A DNA stretch of 64,000 nt from Pieris napi. Taxonomy: Eukaryota; Arthropoda; Insecta; Lepidoptera; Pieridae. The DNA lies in NCBI RefSeq assembly GCF_905475465.1, contig NC_062240.1, positions 2,061,001 through 2,125,000 on the forward strand, read 5' to 3'. The notes beneath the pieces were generated by a model. It searched no databases. It was not told the DNA's origin and saw only the letters and a list, made by a program, of their open reading frames with translations. Made by a program: the position numbers and the translations under genes. Below, piece by piece: positions 1 to 13,900 of this stretch (position 1 is its first letter; each line of letters starts with the position of its first letter).

Positions 1-2
1 TG

Positions 3-179
3 AATCGAGATGGAGTACAAGCGACCGATGACATTATCTTTGATGATTCTGATCTGCAAATGTTGCATTTGCCCACAGCAAATGAAAATAATTTAAGCCC
101 ACATCTAATACGGAATGATTTTTGTAATTACTTTTCCAGTGATGTTGGCGCCCTAAGTTGGCAATTAAACAAAATATGA
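3..179 (+). CDS. Harbinger transposase (HARBI1-like), C-terminal part
   Basis: An open frame enters from the left edge and ends at TGA 177-179, giving 58 residues. It ends with IRNDFCNYFSSDVGALSWQ and six more residues. That matches the C-terminal pattern of PIF/Harbinger DDE transposases and HARBI1-like nucleases (an I/V-R-D/N-x-F-x-x-Y-F segment, then a small-residue turn and W-Q near the end). The catalytic DDE core would lie upstream and is not visible, so whether the transposase is intact is unknown. The facing MADF exon supports the call. Confidence 0.6.
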   Translation, partial: NRDGVQATDDIIFDDSDLQMLHLPTANENNLSPHLIRNDFCNYFSSDVGALSWQLNKI

Positions 180-870
180 ATGTTCGTATACCTACTCAGT
201 TCAAAATACAAATAATACCTTAATACATTTGATTCAAACTATTTAACATGTTGTGAACTGCGAATAAACAATTTAAATGGCAATTTGGTTTTATTTATAG
301 TATTTGTTTACCTTTTTGAATAAGAGCGCGAGAAAAAAATATAATTTTAACTTAGAGAAAATCTTTTGCATAGGGCATTAAAATAAATGGTGTATTTCAT
401 ATGATTAAAAAAAAAGATACATGCTACTTACATTAAACTACAATTTAAACCGCGGATCAGATTTTTACGTTTTTACTACAGTAAAAATTGTAGTTTTATT
501 GTGAATAGTGATCGCGTAAACCTAAGACCAATGATATTAAATGTGATTTACTTTTGTAAGATGTTTTATTTCTTATCTATGTACTTTTGAATAGTTTTGA
601 ATCAAGTGTCCACTCTACGACTATAAATGTTACTCTATGCACAAGAAACGTTTGAAGTGCAACCATTAAAATTATAGCTATCTCTTTCAATTGCGTTTTA
701 TTTCATATCTTTTGGTTTGCTTATCAGTAAAACTTGCAAATGTGTGCAGTTTTGGATTGCTGGGAGGTAATGATTTAAACACAGGAACAGATTTAAAACG
801 TAAATTACTATGAACATAACTTATCTTTAGTTTAAAATATCATTGCCTAAGACTATATGTTACTACTTAC
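180..870. other. AT-rich interior of the Harbinger element
   Basis: The stretch between the transposase stop and the MADF exon is very AT-rich. The next exon of the MADF gene should lie here or further left, but I found no reading frame with the conserved Trp/Lys pattern of the rest of a MADF domain. The copy may therefore be decayed or internally deleted. Confidence 0.4.
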
Positions 871-1153
871 CCAGTTTTGATTTTTCGGTTGAGTTTTTTT
901 CCTTGTAATCAACATAAACGATCTCACAAATGCTTTTCCATGCTTCTTGTTTTATAAATTTGTCTTTATAGGTTTCGTCACTAGTATCCCACAAACAACG
1001 GTGTTCCTGAACCGAAGATATAAACAGATCGACGTCAACGTCAGACATTTTAATTTTAAAACTGCTTCTCGGTTGACACGTGTTGTTTGCAAGAGTGTTA
1101 GAAACAAACTGCATCCTTGTCAACAAGTATGACGTCATAACGCTGGAATTCAC
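871..1153 (-). CDS. MADF-domain accessory protein, first exon
   Basis: The - strand frame begins at ATG 1153 or, more likely, at the internal ATG at 1048, which opens MSDVDVDLFISSVQEH. The segment LFISSVQEHRCLWDTSDETY, followed by KDKFIKQEAWKSI, carries the landmarks of the MADF domain: LI-x-x-V, LWD, a Tyr-Lys-Asp segment and an AW helix. The coding part stops at a consensus donor (GTAAGT, read on the - strand from 870 to 865), so the rest of the domain lies in a later exon that I could not find. In Harbinger elements such Myb/MADF proteins help bring the transposase to DNA and the nucleus; that role is inferred from the family. Confidence 0.6.
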
Positions 1154-1240
1154 GTCGTGCGTTGCGGCGCCGCACCGCTATAGCGCACTGCCGATTTCAG
1201 CGGCGCGGCGCCGCAACGCGCTTATGTGTTTCGGCCCTTA

Positions 1241-1862
1241 GAGATGTAAATGTCTTAAATTTTTACTAGATGTCGCTATTTGCACAAAACTATTTAGAAA
1301 ACGGGTAAGAATATTTTTTAAAGATTTTCATTTTGATAGTTTACCATGTCACACTTACCATCATAATTTGTTGAAAATTTGTTCATTTAAAAAAAAAATG
1401 TGGTATTTAATTTGTTAGCGGACGTAGCGTTTTAATTGCTATACATTATTTATATTTCATCGATTTAACCTTAGCAATTCTTTATTGTGTCTAAAAAAAA
1501 ACAAGTTTATATATAGCCAAGTAATAAAACAAAGCTTCTATAATATAGTCTAATATCTAAGTAATAATAATAAAAAATAAGTACTTAACGTAGTTTAATT
1601 TATGAAAAGTCAGAAATAATTTAATAAACATTACAAAATCGCAATTAAGCCATAAACTCTTGGATGCAAAATTATTTTGTCGTCACCTTCTCTCAATTAT
1701 CGTTTCACGTCGATAAGATTTGCATACGACGCATTAAAATCACGATTATGTCAATTTTACACGTTGGATGCGTATAGACCAGAGTTTAGGTGAAAGCAAA
1801 CGACAGACCGTTGGAGGTGGCAGCTACCCAATGATCACTTCAAGCTTGTCAGTGTCCACACG
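1241..1862. other. Upstream flank and 5' UTR of the deacetylase-like gene
   Basis: No repeat or other gene is recognised here. The 3' part should contain the promoter and 5' UTR of the gene starting at 1863. An in-frame TGA at 1791 closes the frame upstream of the chosen ATG. A TATATATA stretch near 1508-1516 is a possible but unconvincing TATA box in such AT-rich DNA. Confidence 0.35.
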
Positions 1863-1953
1863 ATGGTGAAAGGTGCTATGTCGCGACACACGAACCTTGA
1901 TCGGACGATGATCATGCGATCATTTATTTTGTGTGCCATATTATTTGTGAACG
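1863..1953 (+). CDS. Cda4: Deacetylase-like gene exon 1 (signal peptide)
   Basis: Encodes residues 1-30 and ends in phase 1 at a GTTAGT donor. In-frame ATGs occur at 1863, 1878, 1908 and 1914. The first has A at -3 and is the most upstream after the in-frame stop at 1791. The start at 1908 (MIMRSFILCAILFVN) would place the hydrophobic core right at the N-terminus as a more typical signal peptide. Either start gives the same mature protein, cleaved near the Gln-Cys at 32-34. Confidence 0.85.
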
Positions 1954-4900
1954 GTTAGTTGTGTTTAGTTATTTAAGTAGCGGTAGGTACAGCTTTTCAA
2001 CTTGTTATACAAGTGCGTCAATGTACTGGAGAAGGTGAAAGCTATAAGTTACATAGGTTTTGGCGAATTTGGTGCGAAAGGCGCGTGTTATTCAATCTAT
2101 TTAGCAATGGGTCGCTAATTACGCTACTTCGTATAATTGCTTTAGAAAGTGCCAGTTACGAACATCCCTTTGAGGATGTGGACCTCTGTGCACGTTCTTT
2201 CACTTGACATTGGAACGTGACCAGTTATATTAACATTTGACATTAACCAATGGAACTTAAAATGTGATTTACTATTTCCTTGAAATGTATTGACGATTTA
2301 CGAACATAAATAAATCCTACGCTATTGTCCGCGAAATAAACCTTTATAAGCTTATTTTCTTGACCCTATGCCTGCCAAAAGATAATCTGATATCAAAATA
2401 ATTTCGTCGTATCAAAAGTACCTACATATCAAAGGTATTGTATTTGTATGGCAAAATGGACAAGTATAGGTAGCTACTTTGACAGGTTTATTGAACTAGT
2501 TTGTGTGCAACACATTTCAATCATTACTCGACACTCGTTGCACCTGCTAAAACACATCGTCCTTGCAAATCATCCTACCTTCAAACGAAATGCGAATGAT
2601 TGTATCATTGTGTGATTAATTGTCGATAGTTGTTCAGATAAATCGAATATATTTGGGCACAATTAATATTTATAAAACGTTGCTCCTGTGTTGTCTGGAA
2701 TAAATTATAATGTACATATCGGTATTTCAATGTCTGGACCATTATATGTAGGCATAGCAGAACATTCTTTTAAATTATTCAAAATGGCTTACAGTTGCGG
2801 CACAGTATACCCAATTTATTTATATTTCGATGCACTTTTTACTTTGCGGTCTCTGACTGTATTTTCTACTTGGCTCGACCAATATTTATTCATAAAATGC
2901 AATGTTAAAATGAAAGAGTTTTAATATTATTTCATACTAGTTGGAAGATTTTATTTTATGCATATGGAAGAATGTTTACCCATTTTTTAACAGTTAACAA
3001 GCGCGTACCGTCCGCATACATTGCTTTTTAAGTTTACAGACTTTGGTATAAGTGATTCTTTCTTTTCTTTATTATCTATTACAACAAATTACGAGTATTT
3101 CTGCTGCGTAGACCTTGATTTTTCGTGATAAATGAGGAAACGAATATTTTAAATTAAGATACCTGTTTATATACGAAACTAAAACTCCTTTTATTTCTGT
3201 TTTTTTTTGTCTATTATGTTCCAAATCTTAGTCACGCATTAATTAGACAAGTCTATGTGTTTTTACTAGTATGTAGTAACCTATTTTGTTCTAAGGTCTT
3301 GTAAATATTTTTGACATTCTGTCTACCTTTCATTTCATCTAAAACTGTTTGACCAACCAAGCTACGAAGTCGGTACTTTAAGTGTTGTTACATATTTATT
3401 TAGCGGCAAAATTTCCAGTTATGTAGAATGGATTTTATTGCGTTTATGTAAACAGTACGAATTCGCGTGTTAATAATATAAACTCTGCTAAGACTATTGC
3501 GCGATACTTTTTCGTTTTGTTATTTTAATATCAGCGAAAAGCAAAAGCTATAAACTATTTTTTGTTTGTTTCCTTAAACTTTTAATAACTTATAATGTAA
3601 TAAACAATTGAAAACGTAGTTTGATCCGTTTCCAGTAGGGACTTTGTTTAAGCAATGGACAATCCAATGATAAATTCCTCTTTTGGCTAGAATTGGTAAC
3701 AAAGTGAGGATTTCAATTGTCATGTCGTCAACTAAAGACGAAACACCATTATAATTAACACAGTTTATTTGATATGGCAAATTCAATATTAAAATATTAA
3801 TTAAAGTAATAATGGAAACAATATTTTTTGTCTTATTGATACCGTTCTACTTCGTTTAAAGTCAGTTTAAAAGTGGTAATAACAGTTTGTTTTTATTATT
3901 TAATTTTAAAGTAATAATTTTACGTGTTGCATGAACTACATTTTATAATATCGAATTCGTTTTAGTTCCGCGAAATCGCTTCAGTGGTCTCACGTAATGT
4001 AAATAAGTAGAAAAATGTTGTTACTCTAGTCATAAATTATTCATTTATCTATAGGAAACAACATAGAGACAACACAAATAGTGTAACGAGATACAAGTGT
4101 TGATCATAAAAATTGTTCCCCATATGTTCTCCAAATTAATAATAAAAAACGACGTCAGTCGTTCCACAACTGTGCGTTTTTAAGGTAGTTTTTACCGCAC
4201 CAATATCTTGAACCAGCTGCCCACTGAAGTATGTCCGAACCAATTCAACTTCGGGTCCTTCTTACCACGTACCAATTCTTAAAAGGCCGGCAATGCACTC
4301 GCGAGCCCTCTGGCATTGAGAGAGTCCATCCGCGGCGGCATCACTTAACATCAAGTGAGCCTAGTATCAGTAATAATATCAGTTTTCATTACTTGTAGGA
4401 AATAAGAAATATTTTAATTTTTATATAATAATGTATAGTAATAGTGTAATAGTGATAACACTTCCTTATTTACTTTGCTTCTTGTATAGAAAATTTATAT
4501 TTGTTTCACAAGTAGTACTTTCTGATGTGCCCGGGATCCCTTCTTTATCGGACAAACATTGGTTCTTTATATATCATAAACCGCTATGCAGGATACATTT
4601 TTTATTGAGCTATTCGTATCGTTAGATTAAGAAATAAATTCTAAAATTATTGATAATTTAGAATCATATCATAATATTTATTTATGATTCATATAATAAA
4701 CGGTTTCACTATATTAGTGTTATTATATTGTTCCCTTTGGAGTAGAGATTCTTGGGCTTCATGTGCAAAGGCGCTAATTAAAGATTTAAGTTGGCGCCTG
4801 GTAGATAGTACCGGTGACCCCAGAGCTGGTGCTTTCCTCGCTCAACGAAAAGGTATCGTAATATAGCGAGGAATGCTGCCAGCATTAAAGGTATACTGGC

Positions 4901-7900
4901 GCAGGTACAACCTTTTTAAATTTGTATATTTTTTATATTCTATATATCAATTTTTAATTATTATTATTATGTAGGTGAGGAATATTGTAAATACTCTGTA
5001 TTTGTGAGTTGGAAATATCATAAATAATATAACTCAAACTGTTCAACTTTTATTTACGATATCTAAATATATAAAACAAAGTCGTGTTAGTTACACCACT
5101 TATAACTCAAGATCAGCTGGACCGATGTTAGTTATCTTTTTTTGGTGGATTCTTCTCCGCTCCAAATAGCAGAATAAGTAATAAAATATCGGATAAGTTA
5201 TCGAATGCATATGCATAAAATCTGATAAAAGCCAAGAGGCTGATTGCAGATGGATTAAAAAAATTGAAAAAAAAAAGTTATCGAATAACAATTAATTAAT
5301 TAATTAATTTTACGAATACAAACACCACGTGGTCCCATCTGTTGACAAAATTACGCACCATTTTACATCGAATTCGTGTCAGTTCAAGAAATTCCGGTCT
5401 TGAAGTGAATGAGGAGATGCATAACCAGGCATTGATCTTGATCGAAGACATGTGTTACCTCATCAAAAAATGTTGTATATCAGAAAGTGCTTTAACATGC
5501 AGTATCACAATATTGGCGATAGAGAGAAGGGGCTTAATGTGTAAAACTGTCATTCTTCTTTCGCAATGGCAAGCAATAAAAAAAATCTGTATTTGCAATA
5601 AAAGTTGTATTAAAGTCACCTAATGAAATCCTCAATTAAGTTTAACTAAGGTAACACGATATTATTAGTCTGTTAGGCGGAACGAAGTTAGCCGGCTCAG
5701 CTAGTTACATCTTAATAGGTATATATAAATTACGTGTCACGTTGTTTGTCCGCTATGGACTCCTAAACTACTAAACCGATTTCACTTAATTTACACACCG
5801 TGTGCAGTTTGATCTAACTTATCGATAGGATAGCTTACATTGCAATTTATACCCGCAATATTATTTTATTGCAAAATATTTGTTTATTATTTGATAGTCA
5901 CAATTCTAACAGATGGCGCTGTGTTGAAAGTACCAACATTTCACATAAGCTACAATTTAATGGCATAACCACCAAAAAAGCATAGTGGTCCCCATGACCG
6001 GTGTTCTCCTACCGTTACCCTTGAATAGGTTACTGTAATATAACTAAAACTTTAGCCACAGCAACGCTTGGCCGAGTATGCTAGTTATAATATAAGGCTT
6101 GGTCCCCAATTATGTATTATTTTTATTATATTGTGTTAAAACATTTACAGTTCAATGTCAAAAAGACAAGGAAGCAGCGGAGTACGTGTGCCCGGAAGGC
6201 ACGCAAGGCAATGGAAATTTCGCAGACCCTGCGACGTGTAGAAGATTTTATCAAGTAAGAAGTTTAATGATAAACTGAAACTTGCACTTTAATTGCATTA
6301 ATAAGTCCATTAATTGTCAAAATAATTAATCAATTAGTAATCTTATGACAGCACTAGCTGGTGCCTCGCGACCTCGGTTATTAGATTAAAATAATATTTG
6401 TCCAAATGATGTAGCTTGAAAGACATATTTTATGTACTTTTAATACCAAAAGCGATAAAAGTATCTACAGTAAAACCCGCTTAAGACGATTTCTCAGGGA
6501 GGTTATCAACAACGCATCTTAAACGAGAAAGGGTATTATGCGGGATAGGGAAAACAATACATACTACATATTATTATGTATTATATTCTAATTTTAGTAT
6601 ATATAGGTATTATATTATACATTTATAAATTACATTAAATACGTAGTATAATTATAATTACACTAGCTGATCCGGCAAACGTCGTTTTGCCATGTATATC
6701 ATTTATAATAAAAAATAGGGGTTGATCGTAGAGGGGTGGAAATTAGGGGTTGTAAGTATTTTTTAATGCTGTATCATAGAAAAATAAAGAACAATTTTTT
6801 TTTACCCTTAACATTTAGGGGGATGAAAATAGATGCTGTCCGATTCTCAGACATACCCAATATGCACACAAAATTTCATGAGAATCGGTCGAGCCGTTTC
6901 GGAGGAGTTTAACTACAAACACCGCGACACGAGAATTTTATATATTAGATTATTTAAAATAGTCACTTATTTTGGTTTGACAAAGATTTTGATGCATTAG
7001 CAATTAAAAGATTTTCAACATAATTCAACTTTTGCAGAGCGACTTCGCTTTTCGTTTAAGTCATTTAATACTATAAATTTTTTCATAATCGGAATAAAAT
7101 ACTTTTGATTAACATAATCATATGCGGAAATAATATTCTACCAATGTTATGTAAAATTGACATTTTATAATAAAACTGGTTTCAGACAGGTTTATTAGTT
7201 CTAGTTTATAAGCTAATATAAATTGTAGACACCTTCCGAAGGCCATACGTCCTAGTTTATTTTTTTTTAATTTTCTATTATGTGATCGGTTATCTCATCT
7301 AGTTTAAAAAAAAAATGTTTGACGTGTAAAAGTGTTTGTAAAAACCTACTTACAGAAATAAATCATTTATCATTTATCATTCATAAATATAAAAATGTCA
7401 ATAGGTGTAATTTTTTTATCTACGCATAAAGAGATTCATATTCATACATATTTAAAACTTAAGATTTCCGAGACTTAGAGGGAGGAAAAAGGAAGATATG
7501 TTAGGAATTTAATGAATTTCATTGTCATTAAAATATAAAGTGTCAAATTTAATACAAATATAGATAAATTTAATTTTTTAAATGTATTTCTTCGATAATA
7601 AAAACACGTGGCATTTTAATTTACAATTCGGCATTTGAGATTTCAATAAATGATTTTGCATAAAATATAAAATAATAATATTTCATAAATTATTTTACGA
7701 AATTTTAATTTTAAAAATAAAATTTCCATAAGGTAATTCACCCTTCTCACTCTCTCCCAATCGGTCTCAATCGCCTCTCCCTTTCGACAAAAACGCTGCA
7801 CATCTTCGTGACGCTTCGTAAAAATTTTACCCTCATGCGCCCAAATAAGTTTCACTTCCAAAATCTTACCATGTTACCTGTTTTTGCATGTAATGAGTCG

Positions 7901-10900
7901 ACTTTAAAAAAATATTTTATAAATTACCTCCCTTATACCGACTGAATTTCATTATCGGACGTCGAAGCTGATTAGTTTAGTTTTATTTTAAATATGTATT
8001 AAAAAGAAAATCATATTGCGGTACACGTAATAAAGAAAATTCTATTTGTTATTAGACGAATTCATGGTAATTTCATTGTATGATTCAAATATTATTTAAA
8101 AATAGCTTACAAAGGTCTATTACACGCCTTTGATCCTTTTCAAAACCTATAAATATATGGGCTCACTGAAAATCAATTTTGCTAAGTTAAGCCCATTTTT
8201 GGTTACGATAAGTGTGTGCCCTTTATGTGTGATACTATCTTTACATATTATTATATGAAAACCTTTAATGCATAGTGCTTTCTCAGGAACACTTAGGCGT
8301 TTTACATAAATTGACTGATATATTGACTTATACACGATGTCGCTTCGTTCAAGCTGGATGCTAGTTTATATTTTTTTTATATATAATAATAAACTTATCC
8401 TTAATTATTATTTCAGTGCGTCGACGGTTTTCCATACTTAAACAGATGCCCATCGGGGCTGTATTTTGATGACATCAGCAAATATTGTACTTTCAAAGTT
8501 GAAGCAAGGTGTGGTCCTATTGCGACAAGTAAGTAATTTTTACGTATACTAATTATACATTATGAGCAGTGTAATTTATATATATAAAAATGTTATGTTG
8601 TTTTGTGTACGCTTCAAATACTCAAAAAGTTCTGCGCCGATCGAGCTGAAATTTTAGCATGATATATAATCCGCATCAAGGATTGTTTTTATCTATTTTT
8701 TTTTTTTCATTTTTTTTCCACAAGTATTGCAAAATTAAACTTATATGAAATGTATTCTTTGTCTTGTTTCTCATTTCTCAACCATTCAATCACAATTCCC
8801 ACAGCGAAACTACACTACAGCTAGTTATTTATAAAAAAAATCCCTTTTTATAAAAAAAAACCCGTAAGTCTAACTATGTATTTTTTAAACAATTCTACTT
8901 TAATCATCTCAAATTCAAACTCAAAGTCAAATCATTTATTTCAATTAGACCACCTAAAATGGCACTTTTGAACGTCAAACAAAATACAAAGAAGATTCTA
9001 GTTGCCCCTTCCAAAAGGTAGTTTCGTGTGGAGAAGAATGTGCAAGAAACTCCACACTTACTCTTTTAAAATAAGTTTACAATATTTTGTTACATTTGTT
9101 AAATAATTATATGTGAAGACAATGTACTCTTAGAATAAACTACTATACTAAAAAAGTTAGTATACAACAATTCTACTTTCATTATCTCAAATCCAATATC
9201 AAAGGAAAGAATAAACGAAATAGTTCAAGTACGTATACGTTCATAATACTCAGTTCATATGGATGCCTTCTATAATATGGAATAGGGAATGAATCAAATG
9301 CATGATGCTTGTTCCGGTGTAAGCAAGGAACTGCCGAGATGGCACGAATACCAAACACAGCGCCTCGCTTTGTTTAACTATTCGTACCTACAACATCAAA
9401 CATTCGTATACCGTACGCTCTTGAATTATATATGTGTACTTTCCGAGTCATTCGTCGGTATTTACAAATGGTGCCTATTAAAGTGTCAATATTGGAGGCG
9501 ATTGAGCATATCAATTTTTAATGTAATTTTAAAAAGTACAGGTACGGGTTGACGGGAGTTTTACGTGAACGGAACGTTTTTATATTATACTAGCTGACCG
9601 GGCAAACGTCGTTTTGCCATGTATTTATAATAAAAAATAGGGGTTGATCGTAGAAAGGTGAAAATTGAGGATTGTATGTATTTTTGTATGTTGTATCATA
9701 AAAAAATAGAAATTAAAAATTTTGTCTAAAAAATAAAAAAACATTTAGGGGGATGAAAAATAGATGTTGGCCGATTCTCGTAGATACCGGATAAGCACAA
9801 AAAATTTCATCAAAATCGGTCAAGCCGTTTCGGAGGAGTATGGCAACGAAAACTGTGACACGAGAATTTTATGTATTAGATAGTTAGTAGTTAGTCAAGT
9901 AGATATTAGTTTATTTATAACGATACATTAAGGCGATGTTACAACTGAATAAATTTTTAATATTATCGCGAATTTTACGTAAACCCCTATCACCTTAATT
10001 TCCCTCCAGCTGAGTGTTTAAGGTACTTTTATGTGCACCACATGTGGAACCAGCTGCCCGTTGAGGTTTTAACGGACCAATTCGATTTTGGGTTTTGTAA
10101 GAAAAGAGCGTACCAATTCTTCAAAAGGCCGGCTGATCTCGCAAACCTTTTGGCATTATGAGTGTCGGCCGGCGGTATTGTTAAATGATCTTTTTTCCCA
10201 TTTGCTCTGTAATATAAAAAAAAGAACATCTTACAATTTACATACATTTCCTTATTCGCCTGTATAGGTGATGTATTATCACTCAGTTCAGACTACATCG
10301 TCATAGTTGTAGAATAGTGACGGATCTTACAAATAGTAAACTTTACAGGGCAGCCATTTCAAAATAATATAATCAGGTTAGATTTTGTCATAACTATTTT
10401 AATTCATATTCTGTTATTATGAAAATTTGCATTCAAGCAAACAAAAGGGTATGTTATGAAACAAAATAAAAATAATAACATCAAATTATACAGTTTTCTA
10501 GAAAAATTACATGTTTCTATGAAAACCGTCTCTTTACCGACTGATTAATTTGAAATTTAAAACACATGGAATTTTTTTATAATGTAGTATTCAAATGTGA
10601 TAAAAAGTGGATATTGGATTTTTTTCATATCCGACATTATTCTACGATCATGATTCATGACGATGTAATATATGTGATATTTTTAGCCCCAGCACCCATA
10701 ACAGAAGCTCCAACGGATCTTGCGATTCGCTGCGAGCCGGCAGACTGTCAGCTACCTTATTGTTTCTGCTCAAAAGACGGTACACTCATACCTGGTGGAC
10801 TGGAGCCTGAGGATGTAAGTTTAATATAATAACTTTTTTATTTCCAAATCATAATATTAGTGCTTGCGTGAAAGAGACAGAAAGCGATCCCTCCTTTTTA

Positions 10901-13900
10901 TTTATTGCAACGAAATGTAAATAGATGAATAAAAATAAAATATTATTTATTGTATAACTTTTTCAACAATTATTCTAAATTTACAAGTCTCTAAATTTAC
11001 ATTCACTGCCAGTTTTACAATCAAGGGCGAAGCTGGAAGGAATTGACAACAAAAATACATTATTTTAATTGCCAAGTATTAAAGAAGCTTAAAGCTGTGA
11101 CCATTACTTGCTCTACATGTTAGTGAATGGATTCAATGAGTAAGCATATTTATAACTTTCAATTCACCAACCACGATTTATTTGTGAACTTAGAACTACT
11201 AATGTTAATCAAAATATTAATTTTAATTTGGTCCCGGTATAATCAAATCAAAATTAATATTTTACGTCAATTTTCAAAATTACTTCATAATACGACCGAC
11301 TGATCTCGTATTTATATAGAAATAATAAAAATTTCTTTTTAATAGTGAAAGGTTTGTGATAAAATGTGACTACCCTCTCTGCTTAATTAATCTTGTCGGT
11401 ACTGGCGATGCACTCAAATATCCGTGCACTCCATTTAATAATTACATAGACTCTTTGACATTCTCGATGCGCCTGTAAACATAGATAACTAAAAATAATA
11501 TCGTTTGCATAAACAAAACACTATAACTTTGGACTATTATTTTGTACTATAAATTTAATTTATGGTACATATTTATTTGAAAGTAGTCAAATAGTTCATG
11601 AAAAACCATTGTGTGTAGAACTATTCGTAATTTTATAATCGTTTCTATATAACTAAATAATTTGTAATGTTTCATAAGATCATGTGTAAGGAAATATTTG
11701 TGTTATATGCTGATGCTGTTTACGACTCGTACCAATTACGACTCGTTTGTATATGTTACATTCGACCTGCTATAGGAAAATAGATAAAAACTTTATATAC
11801 ACAATAAAAGGAAAAGGATTCCCACACTAAGATTCCCAGTATCGTGGGCAGCTGGTTTGTGCCTTTTGCCATGTTAACTGTACTTAACAATAATTTATAA
11901 ATAATTAAACTATTGTTGCACAATAGCAATATAAAAATATCTATAAAAAACAAGAAAATATATTATTATCTCAGTAGTATACGTTCCTAACATTTACAAA
12001 ATCTACATAAAGTAAAAGTCTTGTAAAAATGCAGACAGTTATACAATTGTGCACATTTGCGGTTATGAAGCAACAACGTTACATAATATAAATTTCCTTT
12101 ACTTTCTATTGTTTGCCGTGTTATCGTTTTCAAGGGCAAATATGTCTTATGATTATAATAATCGCTTAGTTGGTAATTTATAGGGGCTTGGACCAATGCA
12201 GTAATGTCAGCAGTGCATACAAAGCTTACATGCATTTAATAGGCCGACAACGCACTAGCGATCCTCGACGTACGTCGTTACCCAACTGAGCGTAGGTTTA
12301 AGAATTTTTGCGGCGCCATGTGCAACTGCCCGAGAGGTATTTCCAAACCAATACGACTTAGGGTCTCAAGAAAAGAGCGTACTAATTAATCTTAAAGACC
12401 AGCAACGCACTCGAGAGCCCTCTGCCATTGAGTGCTGCAACCATTACACCATGTTCCACGTGACATCTTTAAGTTATTAATAGTAATTAGTGAACCCCAT
12501 TTAAAAAGCGTATACTTATACACCAATTATGTATATTAACATTTTTAATTGCAGACACCACAGATGATTATGCTAACATTTGACGGCGCGGTCAATTTGA
12601 ATAATTTCGACCTATACAAGAAAGTTTTCAACGGAAAGTTGCGCAATCCCAACGGATGCCCGATTCGGGGCACTTTCTTCTTATCTCACGAATACAGGTT
12701 AGTTACTGTATAGTTATTTAGTTTGTATTATGTATATACATTCGATATCAATATATTTTGTTAATGTTTAAGAATTAATTTTTCTTTACTAATAACCATT
12801 TTTGGCTCTAAGTCATGACGGTTCTGTCGGGAATCGAACGCACTAGCGTTGAGAGTTGAGTTTTGCTTTAGATAATTTAATTATGTTTCTAATAAATAAA
12901 TTAGAAAGTCAAGCCCAAAACTAATATAGGAACTTCAAAAAATTTTTTCTTTTTCAACAACAAAAATAAGTCCGCACCACACTCAGTAAAGGAACTCTAC
13001 TCTGTCCTGCATAATTGCAATGATATCGTAAATAATATAATAACAAACATATATACCGAAAGATACACAACGCCTCCCTCTCCCAAAATAGCTTTTAACA
13101 TATTGTCTAAAAGTAAGATCCTTTGTGAATGTAATCGAATAAGACATAAGAGATGTTAAATTGGTTTATCCAAAGCCGATTAGGCCTCCTTGACACCATT
13201 TGCGTCGCGATCTTAAAAGCTCCTGTTTTATGTACATACACTTTGTATTTTTGTTTCTAATAAATTGCTTGGGTTACTATAGCTATTAGGTTATTATTTG
13301 AAAGCAGTGTTGGCCTAGTGGCTTCAGCGTGCGATTCTCATACCAGAGGTTGACGGTTTGATGGCTGTGCACCAATGTACTTTCTAAAAGTCTTCTATAC
13401 GTACCTACGGCTGGTTTATCCACTACTTTTAATGTTCCAGTGCAGGGCTATCTCGCTCTTAAATAAAATTACTAACATTAATGAAAATATTGATATATTT
13501 TACAATCTTCCAACTTACCGTAATTTTTTATTTTGGGGTTGCTTGTTTAATTTTTGCCATTCCTAGCTTGCTATGTTCTAATATCCTAATTGATACGTGT
13601 GTGTAAAATTTGTGAAATCGTATTTTTTTGTATATTTTGAGCATGCATGTTGACTATAAATAAATAAAAATAAATTTGACTTTTATCAAGTTCATTGCCA
13701 TGCCAACATAATTCCTAATTTCTTGCAAAAGTTCAAAATATCATTGTATCACATTCTCGATATAAATCAGCCAATTTTAGTAAATCAGCCGTACTTACAT
13801 TGCTGGATAAACGACTCGAACTAAATTGGGATTTATTACGTCTGCAGAGTGAAAATATACTGTTTACGATACAATTCACATTCAAAGTTGTACAATGTTA

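Larger units (their letters stand above)
1..1237. mobile_element. PIF/Harbinger transposon, right part
   Basis: The left edge of the window lies inside a Harbinger-type DNA transposon. Two genes face each other: the transposase end (3-179, + strand) and a MADF-domain protein (871-1153, - strand), the gene pair typical of this superfamily. The right end is a GC-rich block at 1157-1237 containing an inverted repeat of the core GCGTTGCGGCGCCGC, and the outermost bases read inward as GGGCCGAAACACATAAGC. It is followed by TTA (1238-1240), the usual target of this superfamily. The left end lies outside the window, so TIR pairing and target duplication cannot be checked. Superfamily call is fairly sure; the boundary is inferred. 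Confidence 0.7.

Noticed and set aside
2013..2207. 64-codon frame in intron 1.
   Set aside because: No domain, no splice support, and AT-rich codon composition like random sequence.
6475..6560. CAGTAAAACCCGCTTAAGACG, resembling a pogo-type terminal repeat.
   Set aside because: No matching opposite end or TA duplication was found nearby.
10566..10829. 87-codon open frame over exon 4 that starts at an upstream ATG.
   Set aside because: The acceptor at 10686 and the matching phase show that only 10687-10814 is coding; the upstream part is intron.
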